Below, in pieces: positions 1-9,727 of a stretch of 64,000 nt of DNA. The DNA is taken from positions 50,618 through 114,617 of the forward strand of contig NZ_JASLER010000094.1 in assembly GCF_030151085.1 (NCBI RefSeq). Direction: 5' to 3'. The translations under genes and the position numbers were made by a program. Within the stretch, counting starts at the first letter, position 1. Every line of letters starts with the position of its first letter. The DNA is from Bacteroides sp. GTDB taxonomy: Bacteria; Bacteroidota; Bacteroidia; Bacteroidales; Bacteroidaceae. The notes below the pieces were generated by a model that was not told the DNA's origin, searched no databases, and saw only the letters and a list, made by a program, of their open reading frames with translations.

Positions 1-123
1 ATAAATAATATCCCAATAAACATAAATCAAAAAGGTAGACTTGCAAAAGTTGCTACGAACAATAAGTGCAACGTTGTATGTATGCCTTCTCAAAACATAT
101 TAAACCATTCACACATATACTGT

Positions 124-2280
124 ATGTATAATATCATTCAATTGAACGACAAAAATCTGTCGGAATTGCAAACTATTGCCCAGGAACTGGGTATCAAAAA
201 AACAGACTCACTTAAGAAAGAAGAACTTGTTTACAAGATACTTGATGAACAAGCCATCGCCGGCGCCACTAAAAAAGTAGCAGCCGATAAACTAAAAGAA
301 GAGCGCAAAGTCGATAAACAAAAACGTTCGCGAGTAACAGTCAAGAAGGAAGGCGTAGACAAAGTATTTACCGCCAACAAGAACGGTGACCTGACAAAAG
401 CAAAAGCAGAAGAAACCTCTGTAGCAAAAGAACAGCCCAAAGCAGTAGAACCTGCCAAGGCACAAACTCCCGCTACTCCTGCTCCTGCCGCTGCCGCTCC
501 TGCAACCACCGCAACTCCCGCTGTTGCTGCCGAAGCACCCGCTGAAAAGAAATCAGCCTCGTCCAAACGTAAACCCGGACGTCCTCGTAAAACAACAAAT
601 GAAAAGGAAGAAGCTGAAACTCCAAAGACTCCGGAAGTTCGTAAAGAAAAAGAGCCAGAATTGGAATTTGAGTCTAAGACATCAGTTGCAACGCCCAAAA
701 CAGTAATCAAGAAAGCAGATAAAAATGTTGTAATGGACGAAAGTCCCATACTGACAGAACCGGAAGATGACTTCATCCCCATTGAAGACCTCCCGACTGA
801 AAAAGTAGAATTGCCTTCCGAACTTATTGGCAAATTCGAAGCAACTAAAACAGAAACGCCTGCACCTGCCGAACAACCGATACAACGCCCACGCCTCCGT
901 CCGCGCGAAAACAATGCTCCCTACAACAATAATAACGGAAGTAATAACAACAACGGAAACAATAACGGAAGCAATAACAACAACAATAATAGTAACAATA
1001 ATAGCAATAATAGTAACAATAATAGCAATAATAATCGTCCCGGTTATCAGCCTCGTCCTGCCGCCCAGCAACCTCGTCCTGCGCAGCCATACAATAATGG
1101 TGAGAACTATTCTGCTGCTCCCGAGCGCAAGCCTGTAGAACGTGAAAAGGTTTACGAGTTCGACGATATCCTCACCGGTACCGGCGTATTGGAAATCATG
1201 CAAGACGGATATGGTTTCCTCCGCTCTTCCGATTACAACTATCTTTCTTCTCCGGACGATATCTATGTATCTCAGTCTCAGATCAAGTTATTCGGTCTGA
1301 AAACCGGTGACGTAGTAGAAGGTGTCATTCGTCCTCCTAAAGAGGGAGAAAAATATTTCCCGCTAGTGAAAGTAGCTAAAATCAACGGACGCGACCCGGC
1401 TTTCGTACGCGACCGTGTTCCGTTTGAGCACCTTACTCCACTCTTCCCCGACGAAAAGTTCAAGCTTTGCAAAGGCGGATACTCCGATTCTTTGTCTGCT
1501 CGTGTGGTCGATCTTTTCGCCCCGATTGGTAAAGGTCAACGTGCCTTAATCGTTGCACAGCCCAAAACCGGTAAGACAATCTTGATGAAAGATATTGCCA
1601 ATGCCATTGCTGCCAACCATCCGGAAGTTTACATGATTATGTTACTTATCGACGAACGTCCTGAAGAAGTAACCGACATGGCTCGTACCGTTAATGCAGA
1701 AGTTATTGCTTCTACTTTCGACGAACCCGCCGAACGCCATGTAAAAATAGCCGGTATCGTTCTTGAAAAAGCAAAACGAATGGTAGAATGCGGACACGAC
1801 GTTGTTATCTTCCTTGATTCTATCACACGCCTTGCCCGTGCATACAATACGGTTTCTCCGGCTTCCGGTAAAGTACTTTCCGGTGGTGTGGATGCCAATG
1901 CACTGCACAAACCCAAACGCTTCTTCGGTGCCGCACGTAATATAGAAGGTGGAGGTTCATTGACCATCCTCGCTACTGCATTAATTGACACCGGTTCTAA
2001 AATGGACGAGGTTATCTTTGAAGAATTCAAGGGTACAGGTAACATGGAATTGCAACTCGACCGCAATTTGTCCAATAAGCGTATCTTCCCTGCCGTCAAT
2101 ATCATTGCCTCCAGCACTCGCCGCGACGACTTGCTGCTAGACAAGCAGACATTGGATCGTATGTGGATCCTCCGCAAATATCTTGCCGATATGAATCCAT
2201 TGGAAGCTATGGACTTCGTAAAAGACCGTTTGGAAAAAACCAAAGACAACGACGAATTCCTGTTGAGCATGAACAGCTAA
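124..2280 (+). CDS. rho: Transcription termination factor Rho
   Basis: RNA-dependent hexameric ATPase that ends transcription at Rho-dependent sites. From the chosen start at 124 it is 718 aa, far longer than the about 420 aa of E. coli Rho. Visible parts are an N-terminal Rho_N helical domain (about residues 1-45), a long Lys/Ala/Pro-rich and then Asn-rich linker (about 50-340), an OB-fold RNA-binding domain beginning near residue 354 (GVLEIMQDGYGFL), and a RecA-type ATPase core with P-loop QPKTGKT near residue 480. An in-frame ATG at 82 would add 14 residues unlike other Rho proteins, so 124 is preferred. The long disordered linker is typical of Bacteroidota Rho. A hairpin terminator follows. 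Confidence 0.97.
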   Translation: MYNIIQLNDKNLSELQTIAQELGIKKTDSLKKEELVYKILDEQAIAGATKKVAADKLKEERKVDKQKRSRVTVKKEGVDKVFTANKNGDLTKAKAEETSVAKEQPKAVEPAKAQTPATPAPAAAAPATTATPAVAAEAPAEKKSASSKRKPGRPRKTTNEKEEAETPKTPEVRKEKEPELEFESKTSVATPKTVIKKADKNVVMDESPILTEPEDDFIPIEDLPTEKVELPSELIGKFEATKTETPAPAEQPIQRPRLRPRENNAPYNNNNGSNNNNGNNNGSNNNNNNSNNNSNNSNNNSNNNRPGYQPRPAAQQPRPAQPYNNGENYSAAPERKPVEREKVYEFDDILTGTGVLEIMQDGYGFLRSSDYNYLSSPDDIYVSQSQIKLFGLKTGDVVEGVIRPPKEGEKYFPLVKVAKINGRDPAFVRDRVPFEHLTPLFPDEKFKLCKGGYSDSLSARVVDLFAPIGKGQRALIVAQPKTGKTILMKDIANAIAANHPEVYMIMLLIDERPEEVTDMARTVNAEVIASTFDEPAERHVKIAGIVLEKAKRMVECGHDVVIFLDSITRLARAYNTVSPASGKVLSGGVDANALHKPKRFFGAARNIEGGGSLTILATALIDTGSKMDEVIFEEFKGTGNMELQLDRNLSNKRIFPAVNIIASSTRRDDLLLDKQTLDRMWILRKYLADMNPLEAMDFVKDRLEKTKDNDEFLLSMNS
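910..1035 (+). repeat. Asn-codon-rich low-complexity tract inside rho
   Basis: A run of AAT/AAC codons broken by Ser and Gly codons encodes an Asn-rich, prion-like stretch in the Rho linker. Its reverse complement gives long meaningless reading frames. Such repeats are prone to length change by slippage. Confidence 0.9.
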
Positions 2281-2306
2281 AAGCATAGAAAAATAAATAA
2301 AGCGCT

Positions 2307-2345
2307 AAAAAGAGCAGAATAAATAACATTATTCTGCTCTTTTTG
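2307..2345 (+). terminator. Intrinsic terminator after rho
   Basis: A perfect 12-bp stem (AGAGCAGAATAA with TTATTCTGCTCT) around a 6-nt loop, preceded by A's and followed by a T run. Confidence 0.9.
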
Positions 2346-2401
2346 ATTATATTTGTAGCAAATTATCATGTTTCTTCAGAAAAGACAAAAAAGGAAAGGA
2401 A

Positions 2402-4252
2402 TTGAAAATCAGTAAAGCGCATATACTGTCGATATTCTTATTGTTTGGAATATATTCATCGACTTTTTCTTCAGAAAAAGCAATGAACAATGACCATCTT
2501 CGTCTCATAGAAACCCTAATGGAGGACAATTTCAACTATTCTCAAGATGTATCCATAAGCAACATTATTCAATGGGAAGATGAAGTAGTAACCTACTACC
2601 AAAAGAAAAAGGACTACGAACGTATGTTCCTTATGAAAGGAATGGCTATATATGCCAATTCGTTTAACGGACGAATAACGGAAGCTCTTAAAAAAGCCAA
2701 TACCATGCTGGCACAAGCCCAGCAAATGGATTATAAAACAGGAATCGCTCTATCTTACATCGCATTGGGAGATACATATACCAATGCCGAAATGATGTCC
2801 GAAGCCGCTGAAGAATACTGGAAAGCAATTAATATCATATATCAAATACCAGAATCTGAAAAATTACAGGAACGAGTGTTTATCCAGTTGGTACCAACCC
2901 TCATCAGGTTGAACCGAATGAAAGAAGCACAAGTTTACTTGGAAAGGATGAATAGTATATATGAACACACCCAATTGAACCCTTTCTTGCTTTATGCTTA
3001 TCAGGCCTATTATAATATCTATACCGGAGATTTTAACAAAGCACGCCAGTATATTATTGATGCGGAGATCACCAGTAAAGAGAAGCCATCATACCTTCAT
3101 ACTTCTACATTGAAATATATACAAGCTGAATATGCCAAAGAAACAGGAAACTACGATTTAGCAATTAGACTATATAAGGAGCTGACTAACACCAACAGAA
3201 ATAGCTATATATATACCGACAATCTGAGAATCAAAAATTCAATTGCTAAAATCTATACAGAATTGGGACGTGACAAAGAAGCATGCGAAATTTATCAGAC
3301 CATCAATACAAGTCGTGATTCTATCAATGCACATGCTTATACCGCCCAAATTAATTTATTGCGTACCATTTATCAGGTAGACCGCCTCGACATGGCAAAC
3401 CAAAAACAATGGAACCGTATATTAACCTACTTGATTATAGGGGGTAGCCTCATTTTAATAATATTCGTCTTGTTCGTTATCCTTATAAGAAAAGAAAACA
3501 AACGGCTTGCCGCCTCCAAACTTAAATTAATTGATGCAAAAAGTAGTGCAGAAAGCTCCATACGAACCAAAAGTTTGTTCCTGTCAAATATGAGCCATGA
3601 AATACGAACTCCGTTAAATGCTCTATCCGGTTTCTCAGCCATACTGACTGATAGCAATATAGATAAAGAAATCCGACAACAATGCAATGATATTATCCAG
3701 CAAAATTCCGACCTGCTCTTAAAGTTGATTGACGATGTCGTCGATTTATCCAGTCTTGAAAGAGGTAAAATGCAATTTAGTTTGGGTACCCATGAAGCAG
3801 TATCGTTATGCCGGAATGTGATTGATACCGTAGAAAAGATCAAGCAAACAGCTGCCGTCGTCGCATTTCAAACATCACTCGAACAATTAGAACTTTATAC
3901 AGATGAAGCCCGTTTACAACAATTGTTGATCAATTTACTAATCAACGCAACTAAATTTACTTCAGAAGGGAGTATCACCCTTTCTTTGGAAGTAAAAGAA
4001 GGCATGGCATTATTTTCTGTAACTGACACCGGCTGTGGCATCGCTCCCGAAAAGCAAAGTAAAATATTCAACCGCTTTGAAAAATTAGACGAAAATGCTC
4101 AAGGCAGCGGGTTGGGGTTATCCATCTGTCAATTGATTGTAGAACATTTCGGAGGTGAAATATGGATTGATACTGAATACAAAGGTGGTTGTCGCTTTTT
4201 ATTCACCCACCCCATTCATTCCAATACCCCAGAAAAGGAGGTAGAAAAATGA
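2402..4252 (+). CDS. TPR-domain sensor histidine kinase
   Basis: Membrane sensor kinase of 616 aa. A signal peptide (about 1-24) is followed by an extracytoplasmic TPR-like helical region (about 40-330), one membrane segment (about 341-366), a HisKA domain with H box SHEIRTPLN (His about 399), and an intact HATPase domain (N box NLLINATKFT, G1 DTGCGIAP, G2 GSGLGLSI). The start used is TTG at 2402; no in-frame ATG lies nearby and this start gives a sensible signal peptide. It overlaps the next kinase gene by 4 nt (ATGA), so the two are probably translated together. No response regulator is adjacent and the ligand is unknown. Confidence 0.9.
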   Translation: MKISKAHILSIFLLFGIYSSTFSSEKAMNNDHLRLIETLMEDNFNYSQDVSISNIIQWEDEVVTYYQKKKDYERMFLMKGMAIYANSFNGRITEALKKANTMLAQAQQMDYKTGIALSYIALGDTYTNAEMMSEAAEEYWKAINIIYQIPESEKLQERVFIQLVPTLIRLNRMKEAQVYLERMNSIYEHTQLNPFLLYAYQAYYNIYTGDFNKARQYIIDAEITSKEKPSYLHTSTLKYIQAEYAKETGNYDLAIRLYKELTNTNRNSYIYTDNLRIKNSIAKIYTELGRDKEACEIYQTINTSRDSINAHAYTAQINLLRTIYQVDRLDMANQKQWNRILTYLIIGGSLILIIFVLFVILIRKENKRLAASKLKLIDAKSSAESSIRTKSLFLSNMSHEIRTPLNALSGFSAILTDSNIDKEIRQQCNDIIQQNSDLLLKLIDDVVDLSSLERGKMQFSLGTHEAVSLCRNVIDTVEKIKQTAAVVAFQTSLEQLELYTDEARLQQLLINLLINATKFTSEGSITLSLEVKEGMALFSVTDTGCGIAPEKQSKIFNRFEKLDENAQGSGLGLSICQLIVEHFGGEIWIDTEYKGGCRFLFTHPIHSNTPEKEVEK

Positions 4253-6204
4253 AAAGAGTTCTTTATATAATCATCGCCAGTCTGCAAGTATTATATGTAT
4301 TTGCCGGCAATGCATCTGTAACTGATAGTTTATTAAACAAGCTAAAAGCTACACCGCACGACACTACACGTTTGCAATTATTAGAAGAACTGGCTATCAA
4401 CACTCAAAACTCATCGCATCCACTCGAATACGCCGAACAGTTATATAAAGAAGCAAAGCTGCAAGACAACAGCCACTATATTTGTAATGCCGCTTATTTC
4501 CATGTTATCTATTATTATAACGAAGAAGGAGACTTGGATAGTATTGCCAAATGGGTCAATCTGATAGATCCTATTGCTCAAAAGAGTAAATATTGGAAGG
4601 TTTATTTCAATTCGAAAAAGTTACTTATTAATATCTACATCTATAAGCGACAATACGAATACGCCTACAATGAAGCAATGAAAATGCTTGAGAAGGTTAA
4701 TAGCACCAACGATTTAAACGGAAAAGTAGCCGTCTACCAGTGTTTAGCAAATATTTATCATGAAACGAATCGTTGGAAAGAAGAAGGGGAAATCTTAGAA
4801 AAGCTTTACGCTTTATTGCCCCAACTTCCCCACCCCGGCGCCCAAATTAATATTTTATGCCAACTTGTTGCTTATAGCGAACAAAAGAAGAATTACACTA
4901 ATCTGAAAACATATTTGGATAAGATAGACCATGTACTGTACGAAATGGAAAGCAAGAATCCATTAACTCAAAAGCCTATTTATGATCAACGTTTATTCCT
5001 TGAAATATTTTACACTCGTCTGTATATGGGTACCAATGATTTGAAAAAGGCAAAAGAGCATTATGAAAAAGCGGAAACTTATATAACCTCCCAACCTTAC
5101 CTACCCTATCTGGCAGCATATATGAACGTAGGTATCGAGTATTACCTGAAATTAAAGGAGTATAATACAGCTTTATCAATAGCCGACAGCGCCATACATT
5201 TTGTAAATAACTACGATTTTGGAGAATCGGACTTTGCAAAAGAAACAGCCTACAAAGCCGATGTATTGAAAGCAATGGGAAGATACTCCGAAGCATTGCC
5301 ACTTTATGAAAGAGTCACCCAATTACAAGATTCATTAAGTACCGCCGTATCCAATCAACAACTTGAAGAGATAAAAGATACCTACCATCTGAATCAACTC
5401 CTATTAGAAGAAAGCAAATTAAGGGGTTACATACAAATCATCATATTAGTGATGGTAGGTCTTATATTAGTATTATGTATTACCTACACTTTGCGAATCA
5501 ATCGAATAAGGAAAGCATTGCGCTTGTCGGAAAAAGAGACCAAAGAAGCCGTACTTAAAACAGAAGAAGCAAACGAAGTTAAAAATCATTTTCTTTCTAA
5601 TATGAGCCATGCCATTCGGGTACCACTCAATAGCGTTGTGGGTTTCTCCCAACTGATGGCTTCTGATGCGGAAATCGGTGAAAATGCTCGTATTGAATAT
5701 TCAAATATCATACAGCAAAACACAGAAAAATTAATGTTATTGGTCAATAATGTATTAGACCTCTCCCGCCTGGAAGCCGATATGATGAAATACCAGTTAT
5801 CTGATTATGATATTGTCCAGCTTTGTAACGATGCTGTTAGTGCTGCTTGTATGCAAAATCCAAAACTTCAAATAGATTTTCAAAATAGTCTGGAGTTTTA
5901 TAATATTCATACTGACTGCAACCGAATGTTGCAAATGATTATCAGTACATTCATGGGACCATTTTCTGTTGCAAAAGAAGAGCATAATATTCATTTCTCT
6001 TTAGATAAGAATGGTGAAATACTGTGCTTTAAAGTAGTAAACAGTCCGTTGGCAGCTAAGAAGAATTTGGGTCAGGAAGTATCTATACGTCATGAAATCA
6101 ACCGTTTGTTATTGAAGCATTTCGGGGGTACTTATCAGGTAATATCCGATGCATCAGTAGGGCCTACCATCCTTTTCACCTATCCGGCTATAATCACTCA
6201 ATAA
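4249..6204 (+). CDS. Degenerate TPR-histidine kinase paralogue (probable pseudokinase)
   Basis: A 651-aa protein with the same architecture as its upstream neighbour: signal peptide, TPR-like repeats, one membrane segment (about 395-420) and a HisKA-like dimerisation helix. The phospho-acceptor region reads SHAIRVPLN (His about 454), so the usual Glu after His is Ala. The C-terminal part has no recognisable N box, DxGxG G1 box or GLGL G2 box, so ATP binding looks lost. The start at 4249 is supported by an AAGGAGG site at 4235-4241 and the ATGA overlap with the previous stop; an ATG at 4189 lies inside the neighbour. It may act as a non-catalytic partner or regulator of the first kinase. Confidence 0.85.
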   Translation: MKRVLYIIIASLQVLYVFAGNASVTDSLLNKLKATPHDTTRLQLLEELAINTQNSSHPLEYAEQLYKEAKLQDNSHYICNAAYFHVIYYYNEEGDLDSIAKWVNLIDPIAQKSKYWKVYFNSKKLLINIYIYKRQYEYAYNEAMKMLEKVNSTNDLNGKVAVYQCLANIYHETNRWKEEGEILEKLYALLPQLPHPGAQINILCQLVAYSEQKKNYTNLKTYLDKIDHVLYEMESKNPLTQKPIYDQRLFLEIFYTRLYMGTNDLKKAKEHYEKAETYITSQPYLPYLAAYMNVGIEYYLKLKEYNTALSIADSAIHFVNNYDFGESDFAKETAYKADVLKAMGRYSEALPLYERVTQLQDSLSTAVSNQQLEEIKDTYHLNQLLLEESKLRGYIQIIILVMVGLILVLCITYTLRINRIRKALRLSEKETKEAVLKTEEANEVKNHFLSNMSHAIRVPLNSVVGFSQLMASDAEIGENARIEYSNIIQQNTEKLMLLVNNVLDLSRLEADMMKYQLSDYDIVQLCNDAVSAACMQNPKLQIDFQNSLEFYNIHTDCNRMLQMIISTFMGPFSVAKEEHNIHFSLDKNGEILCFKVVNSPLAAKKNLGQEVSIRHEINRLLLKHFGGTYQVISDASVGPTILFTYPAIITQ

Positions 6205-6244
6205 TATTCTGACTACAAAAGAAGGCAGTTACAAGGATTTTTTG

Positions 6245-6252
6245 TACTTTTG
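6245..6252 (+). promoter_or_regulatory. Candidate -7 element for ffh
   Basis: TACTTTTG matches the Bacteroides -7 consensus TAnnTTTG, 47 bp before the ffh start. No clear -33 TTTG was found. Confidence 0.5.
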
Positions 6253-6299
6253 CGCCTCAATAAGAGTAATTTGTAATTTAGTAATTGTAATTAGATACT

Positions 6300-7622
6300 A
6301 TGTTCGATAATTTAAGCGAAAGACTTGACAGGTCGTTTAAAATTCTGAAAGGTGAAGGTAAAATCACCGAAATCAACGTTGCAGAAACCCTGAAAGATGT
6401 ACGTAAGGCCCTTTTAGACGCCGACGTAAACTATAAGGTTGCCAAAAACTTCACCGATACCGTAAAGGAAAAAGCCTTGGGACAAAACGTGCTTACAGCC
6501 GTAAAACCCAGCCAGTTGATGGTAAAGATTGTGCATGATGAGCTGACCGAACTCATGGGCGGCGAAACTGCTGAAATCAACATCGACTCCAAACCTGCTG
6601 TTATCTTGATGTCCGGTTTGCAAGGTTCAGGTAAAACCACTTTCTCCGGAAAACTGGCGCGTATGCTGAAGAGCAAGAAAAACCGCAAACCTTTGTTGGT
6701 TGCTTGTGACGTCTACCGTCCTGCCGCAATCGAGCAGTTACGTGTATTGGCAGAACAGATTGAGGTACCTATGTACTCAGAGCCGGATAGTAAAGATCCG
6801 GTATCTATTGCTCAAAATGCTATTTTGGAAGCCAAAGCTAAAGGTTATGATTTGGTAATCGTCGATACTGCCGGTCGTCTGGCTGTTGACGAGGAAATGA
6901 TGAACGAAATCGCTGCCATCAAGAAAGCCGTTAATCCAAACGAAATTTTATTCGTAGTGGACTCCATGACCGGTCAGGATGCAGTGAATACTGCCAAAGA
7001 ATTTAACGAACGTCTAGACTTCAACGGTGTAGTATTAACGAAGTTAGACGGTGATACCCGTGGTGGTGCCGCTCTTTCCATCCGTTCGGTTGTCAACAAA
7101 CCAATCAAGTTTGTGGGAACAGGTGAAAAATTGGATGCTATAGACCAATTCCATCCCTCTCGTATGGCCGACCGTATTCTAGGCATGGGTGATATTGTAT
7201 CATTGGTAGAACGTGCACAAGAACAATATGACGAAGAAGAAGCAAAACGCTTGCAAAAGAAAATCGCTAAGAATCAATTCGACTTTAACGATTTCTTGAG
7301 CCAGATTGCTCAGATCAAGAAGATGGGTAATCTGAAAGATCTTGCTTCCATGATACCAGGGGTAGGTAAAGCAATTAAGGATATTGATATTGATGATAAT
7401 GCTTTCAAAAGTATTGAAGCCATCATCCATTCAATGACTCCTGCGGAACGCTCTAACCCCGAAATACTGAACGGTTCACGCCGCCAGCGTATTGCCAAAG
7501 GTAGCGGTACAAACATTCAGGAAGTAAACCGCCTCTTGAAGCAGTTTGACCAAACTCGCAAAATGATGAAGATGGTAACAGGCAGTAAAATGGGCAAGAT
7601 GATGCCTAAAATGAAGAAATAA
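6300..7622 (+). CDS. ffh: Signal recognition particle protein Ffh (SRP54)
   Basis: GTPase subunit of the signal recognition particle. It binds 4.5S RNA and hydrophobic signal sequences and targets nascent membrane proteins to FtsY at the membrane. At 440 aa it has the normal family length. It shows the N-terminal helical bundle, the G domain with P-loop GLQGSGKT (about 106-113), DTAGR and TKLDGDTRGG motifs, and a C-terminal M domain that is Met-rich and basic (ends KMGKMMPKMKK) with SRRQRIAKGSG for RNA binding. It has its own promoter candidate and a strong terminator, so it is likely monocistronic. Confidence 0.98.
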   Translation: MFDNLSERLDRSFKILKGEGKITEINVAETLKDVRKALLDADVNYKVAKNFTDTVKEKALGQNVLTAVKPSQLMVKIVHDELTELMGGETAEINIDSKPAVILMSGLQGSGKTTFSGKLARMLKSKKNRKPLLVACDVYRPAAIEQLRVLAEQIEVPMYSEPDSKDPVSIAQNAILEAKAKGYDLVIVDTAGRLAVDEEMMNEIAAIKKAVNPNEILFVVDSMTGQDAVNTAKEFNERLDFNGVVLTKLDGDTRGGAALSIRSVVNKPIKFVGTGEKLDAIDQFHPSRMADRILGMGDIVSLVERAQEQYDEEEAKRLQKKIAKNQFDFNDFLSQIAQIKKMGNLKDLASMIPGVGKAIKDIDIDDNAFKSIEAIIHSMTPAERSNPEILNGSRRQRIAKGSGTNIQEVNRLLKQFDQTRKMMKMVTGSKMGKMMPKMKK

Positions 7623-7640
7623 AGAATTTATTTAAATATA

Positions 7641-7686
7641 AATCCCGCTAATTTCATGAATGGAATGAAGTCAGCGGGATTTTTGC
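7641..7686 (+). terminator. Intrinsic terminator after ffh
   Basis: A 10-bp stem AAATCCCGCT / AGCGGGATTT followed by T's. Confidence 0.88.
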
Positions 7687-7713
7687 TTTATTCGGTTATT
7701 TGCTCTACATTTG
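7682..7713 (+). promoter_or_regulatory. Candidate promoter for the DUF4369 thioredoxin gene
   Basis: A -33 TTTG (7682-7685) and -7 TACATTTG (7706-7713) separated by 20 bp fit the Bacteroides sigma-ABfr promoter pattern. Confidence 0.6.
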
Positions 7714-7740
7714 TGAATAACTATTATAATCTATAAAGAC

Positions 7741-8829
7741 ATGAAATACTACTTATTATTAACCGTTTGTTTATTTGGTATACTTGCCCATGCACAAACC
7801 AACTATTCCTATAGAGTAGAAGGAGAATTGAAAGATAACTCACTTGACGGCAAAACACTGTACATCATGCGGTACGATGATCAAAAAATAATAGATAGTA
7901 CCCAAGTGATAAATCAAAATTTCGTATTCGAAGGACAAATAACCAGTCCTTATTTTTGCAGAATCGATGCAGGAGGAGACTATACCAATTTTATATTGGA
8001 TAAAGGAACTACAATCGTAAATGTTTATACACATAACTCAACAGGAACGACTTTAAATGATGCCCTTAGATACGCTATGACTACATCAGATAGTATCCTG
8101 AAAGCCGGAAATGAATATTCAAAAGAACTCGAAAGCAAAATACCGGATCTCAAAGAGCGACAAGATACATGGACAACCTATTTTAGAAATGAACTTCGCC
8201 CTTCACTCCTTGGCTTTCTGAAAAATCAATTATTAGCCAATAAAAACAACGGTGTAGGAGAATATGCTTTCAGACACTATAGTATGATGTGTAAACCCGA
8301 AGAAATGAATGTACTGTCTAGTGAGATAGGAGATTGGTTGCATTCACTGAAGACTGTGAAAGAAATTATCAAACGCCTTGAAGTATTGAGTAATACAGCA
8401 GAAGGCAAACTTTTTGTTGACATGCCAGGAGAAAGTGTGGACGGTAAAGAAATTCATCTTTCGGATTTTGTTGGTAAAGGAAATTATGTATTAGCAGACA
8501 TGTGGGCAAGCTGGTGTGGTCCATGCCGTGACGAAATACCTAATCTAGCCGAAATCTATAACGAATACAAAGATAAGGGCTTAATTGTATTGGGTATAGC
8601 CACTTGGGATAAGCCGGAAAGAATCCTTAAAGCAATCAAAGAACTGAACATAACATGGCCTCAACTGTTGGACACCCAAGAGCAAGCAATGAAACAGTAT
8701 GGAATCAATGGCATTCCACATATTATATTGTTTAGTCCTGATGGTACAATCCTGGCAAGAGACCTTAGAGGCGACAATATGAAGTTGAAAGTAAAAGAAG
8801 TAATGCAAGATAATAATAACTTAAAATAA
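7741..8829 (+). CDS. DUF4369 / thioredoxin-like thiol-disulfide oxidoreductase
   Basis: Exported thiol oxidoreductase of 362 aa. It has a signal peptide (about 1-18, ending AHA), a DUF4369 domain (about 24-115), a helical middle region, and a C-terminal thioredoxin/AhpC-TSA domain with active site WASWCGPC (Cys 259 and 262). The cis-Pro is seen in NGIPHIILF. Members of this Bacteroidota family act in the periplasm and are often annotated as TlpA/ResA-like. The substrate is unknown. It ends only 8 bp before folD and may be cotranscribed with it. Confidence 0.9.
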   Translation: MKYYLLLTVCLFGILAHAQTNYSYRVEGELKDNSLDGKTLYIMRYDDQKIIDSTQVINQNFVFEGQITSPYFCRIDAGGDYTNFILDKGTTIVNVYTHNSTGTTLNDALRYAMTTSDSILKAGNEYSKELESKIPDLKERQDTWTTYFRNELRPSLLGFLKNQLLANKNNGVGEYAFRHYSMMCKPEEMNVLSSEIGDWLHSLKTVKEIIKRLEVLSNTAEGKLFVDMPGESVDGKEIHLSDFVGKGNYVLADMWASWCGPCRDEIPNLAEIYNEYKDKGLIVLGIATWDKPERILKAIKELNITWPQLLDTQEQAMKQYGINGIPHIILFSPDGTILARDLRGDNMKLKVKEVMQDNNNLK

Positions 8830-8837
8830 TACTGAAT

Positions 8838-9719
8838 ATGACATTAATTGACGGAAAAGCAATCTCAGAACAAGTAAAACAAGAGATTGCAGCAGAAGTG
8901 TCTGAGATTGTGGCTCGTGGTGGTAAACGTCCGCATTTGGCAGCCATTCTTGTAGGACACGATGGTGGTAGCGAAACATACGTTGCCGCCAAGGTAAAAG
9001 CATGTGAAATTTGCGGATTCAAATCATCCCTTATCCGCTATGAAGCGAATGTAACAGAAGAAGAACTGCTTGCCAAAGTACATGAGTTGAATGAGGATGC
9101 AGACGTAGACGGCTTTATTGTACAATTACCTTTGCCTAAACACATCTCAGAACAGAAAGTGATTGAAACAATTGATTATCGTAAAGATGTTGATGGTTTC
9201 CACCCTATCAATGTAGGTCGAATGTCTATCGGACTCCCTTGCTATGTATCTGCTACTCCCAATGGTATTCTTGAGCTATTGAAGCGCTACCAAATAGAAA
9301 CCTCCGGAAAGAAGTGCGTTGTGTTGGGACGCAGTAATATCGTTGGTAAGCCTATGGCAGCCTTAATGATGCAAAAAGCATATCCTGGTGATGCAACTGT
9401 AACCGTTTGCCATAGCCGTAGCAGGGACTTGGTTAAAGAATGCCAAGAAGCAGATATCATAATCGCAGCTTTGGGACAACCCAATTTTGTAAAAGAAGAA
9501 ATGGTGAAAGAGGGTGCCGTTGTTATCGACGTAGGTACTACTCGTGTACCGGATGTCAGCAAAAAGTCAGGCTTCAAGCTAACCGGTGATGTGAAATTTG
9601 ACGAAGTTGCTCCGAAGTGTTCATTTATCACTCCTGTACCGGGCGGCGTAGGTCCAATGACTATTGTTTCTTTAATGAAGAACACCTTGTTAGCCGGCAA
9701 AAAAGCTATTTATCAATAA
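8838..9719 (+). CDS. folD: Bifunctional methylenetetrahydrofolate dehydrogenase / cyclohydrolase FolD
   Basis: Cytoplasmic one-carbon enzyme that interconverts 5,10-methylene-THF, 5,10-methenyl-THF and 10-formyl-THF with NADP. Its 293 aa are the usual length. The signatures YVAAKVKACE (catalytic Tyr48 and Lys52), DGFIVQLPLPKHI, GRSNIVGKP (nucleotide binding) and the C-terminal PVPGGVGPMT are all present. It is followed 8 nt later by a CapA-like gene, which is probably in the same transcript without a functional link. Confidence 0.97.
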   Translation: MTLIDGKAISEQVKQEIAAEVSEIVARGGKRPHLAAILVGHDGGSETYVAAKVKACEICGFKSSLIRYEANVTEEELLAKVHELNEDADVDGFIVQLPLPKHISEQKVIETIDYRKDVDGFHPINVGRMSIGLPCYVSATPNGILELLKRYQIETSGKKCVVLGRSNIVGKPMAALMMQKAYPGDATVTVCHSRSRDLVKECQEADIIIAALGQPNFVKEEMVKEGAVVIDVGTTRVPDVSKKSGFKLTGDVKFDEVAPKCSFITPVPGGVGPMTIVSLMKNTLLAGKKAIYQ

Positions 9720-9727
9720 CAAATGTA

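Noticed and set aside
231..1203. Long minus-strand frames opposite rho
   Set aside because: They mirror the Ala/Lys/Asn-rich linker and have no family signature.
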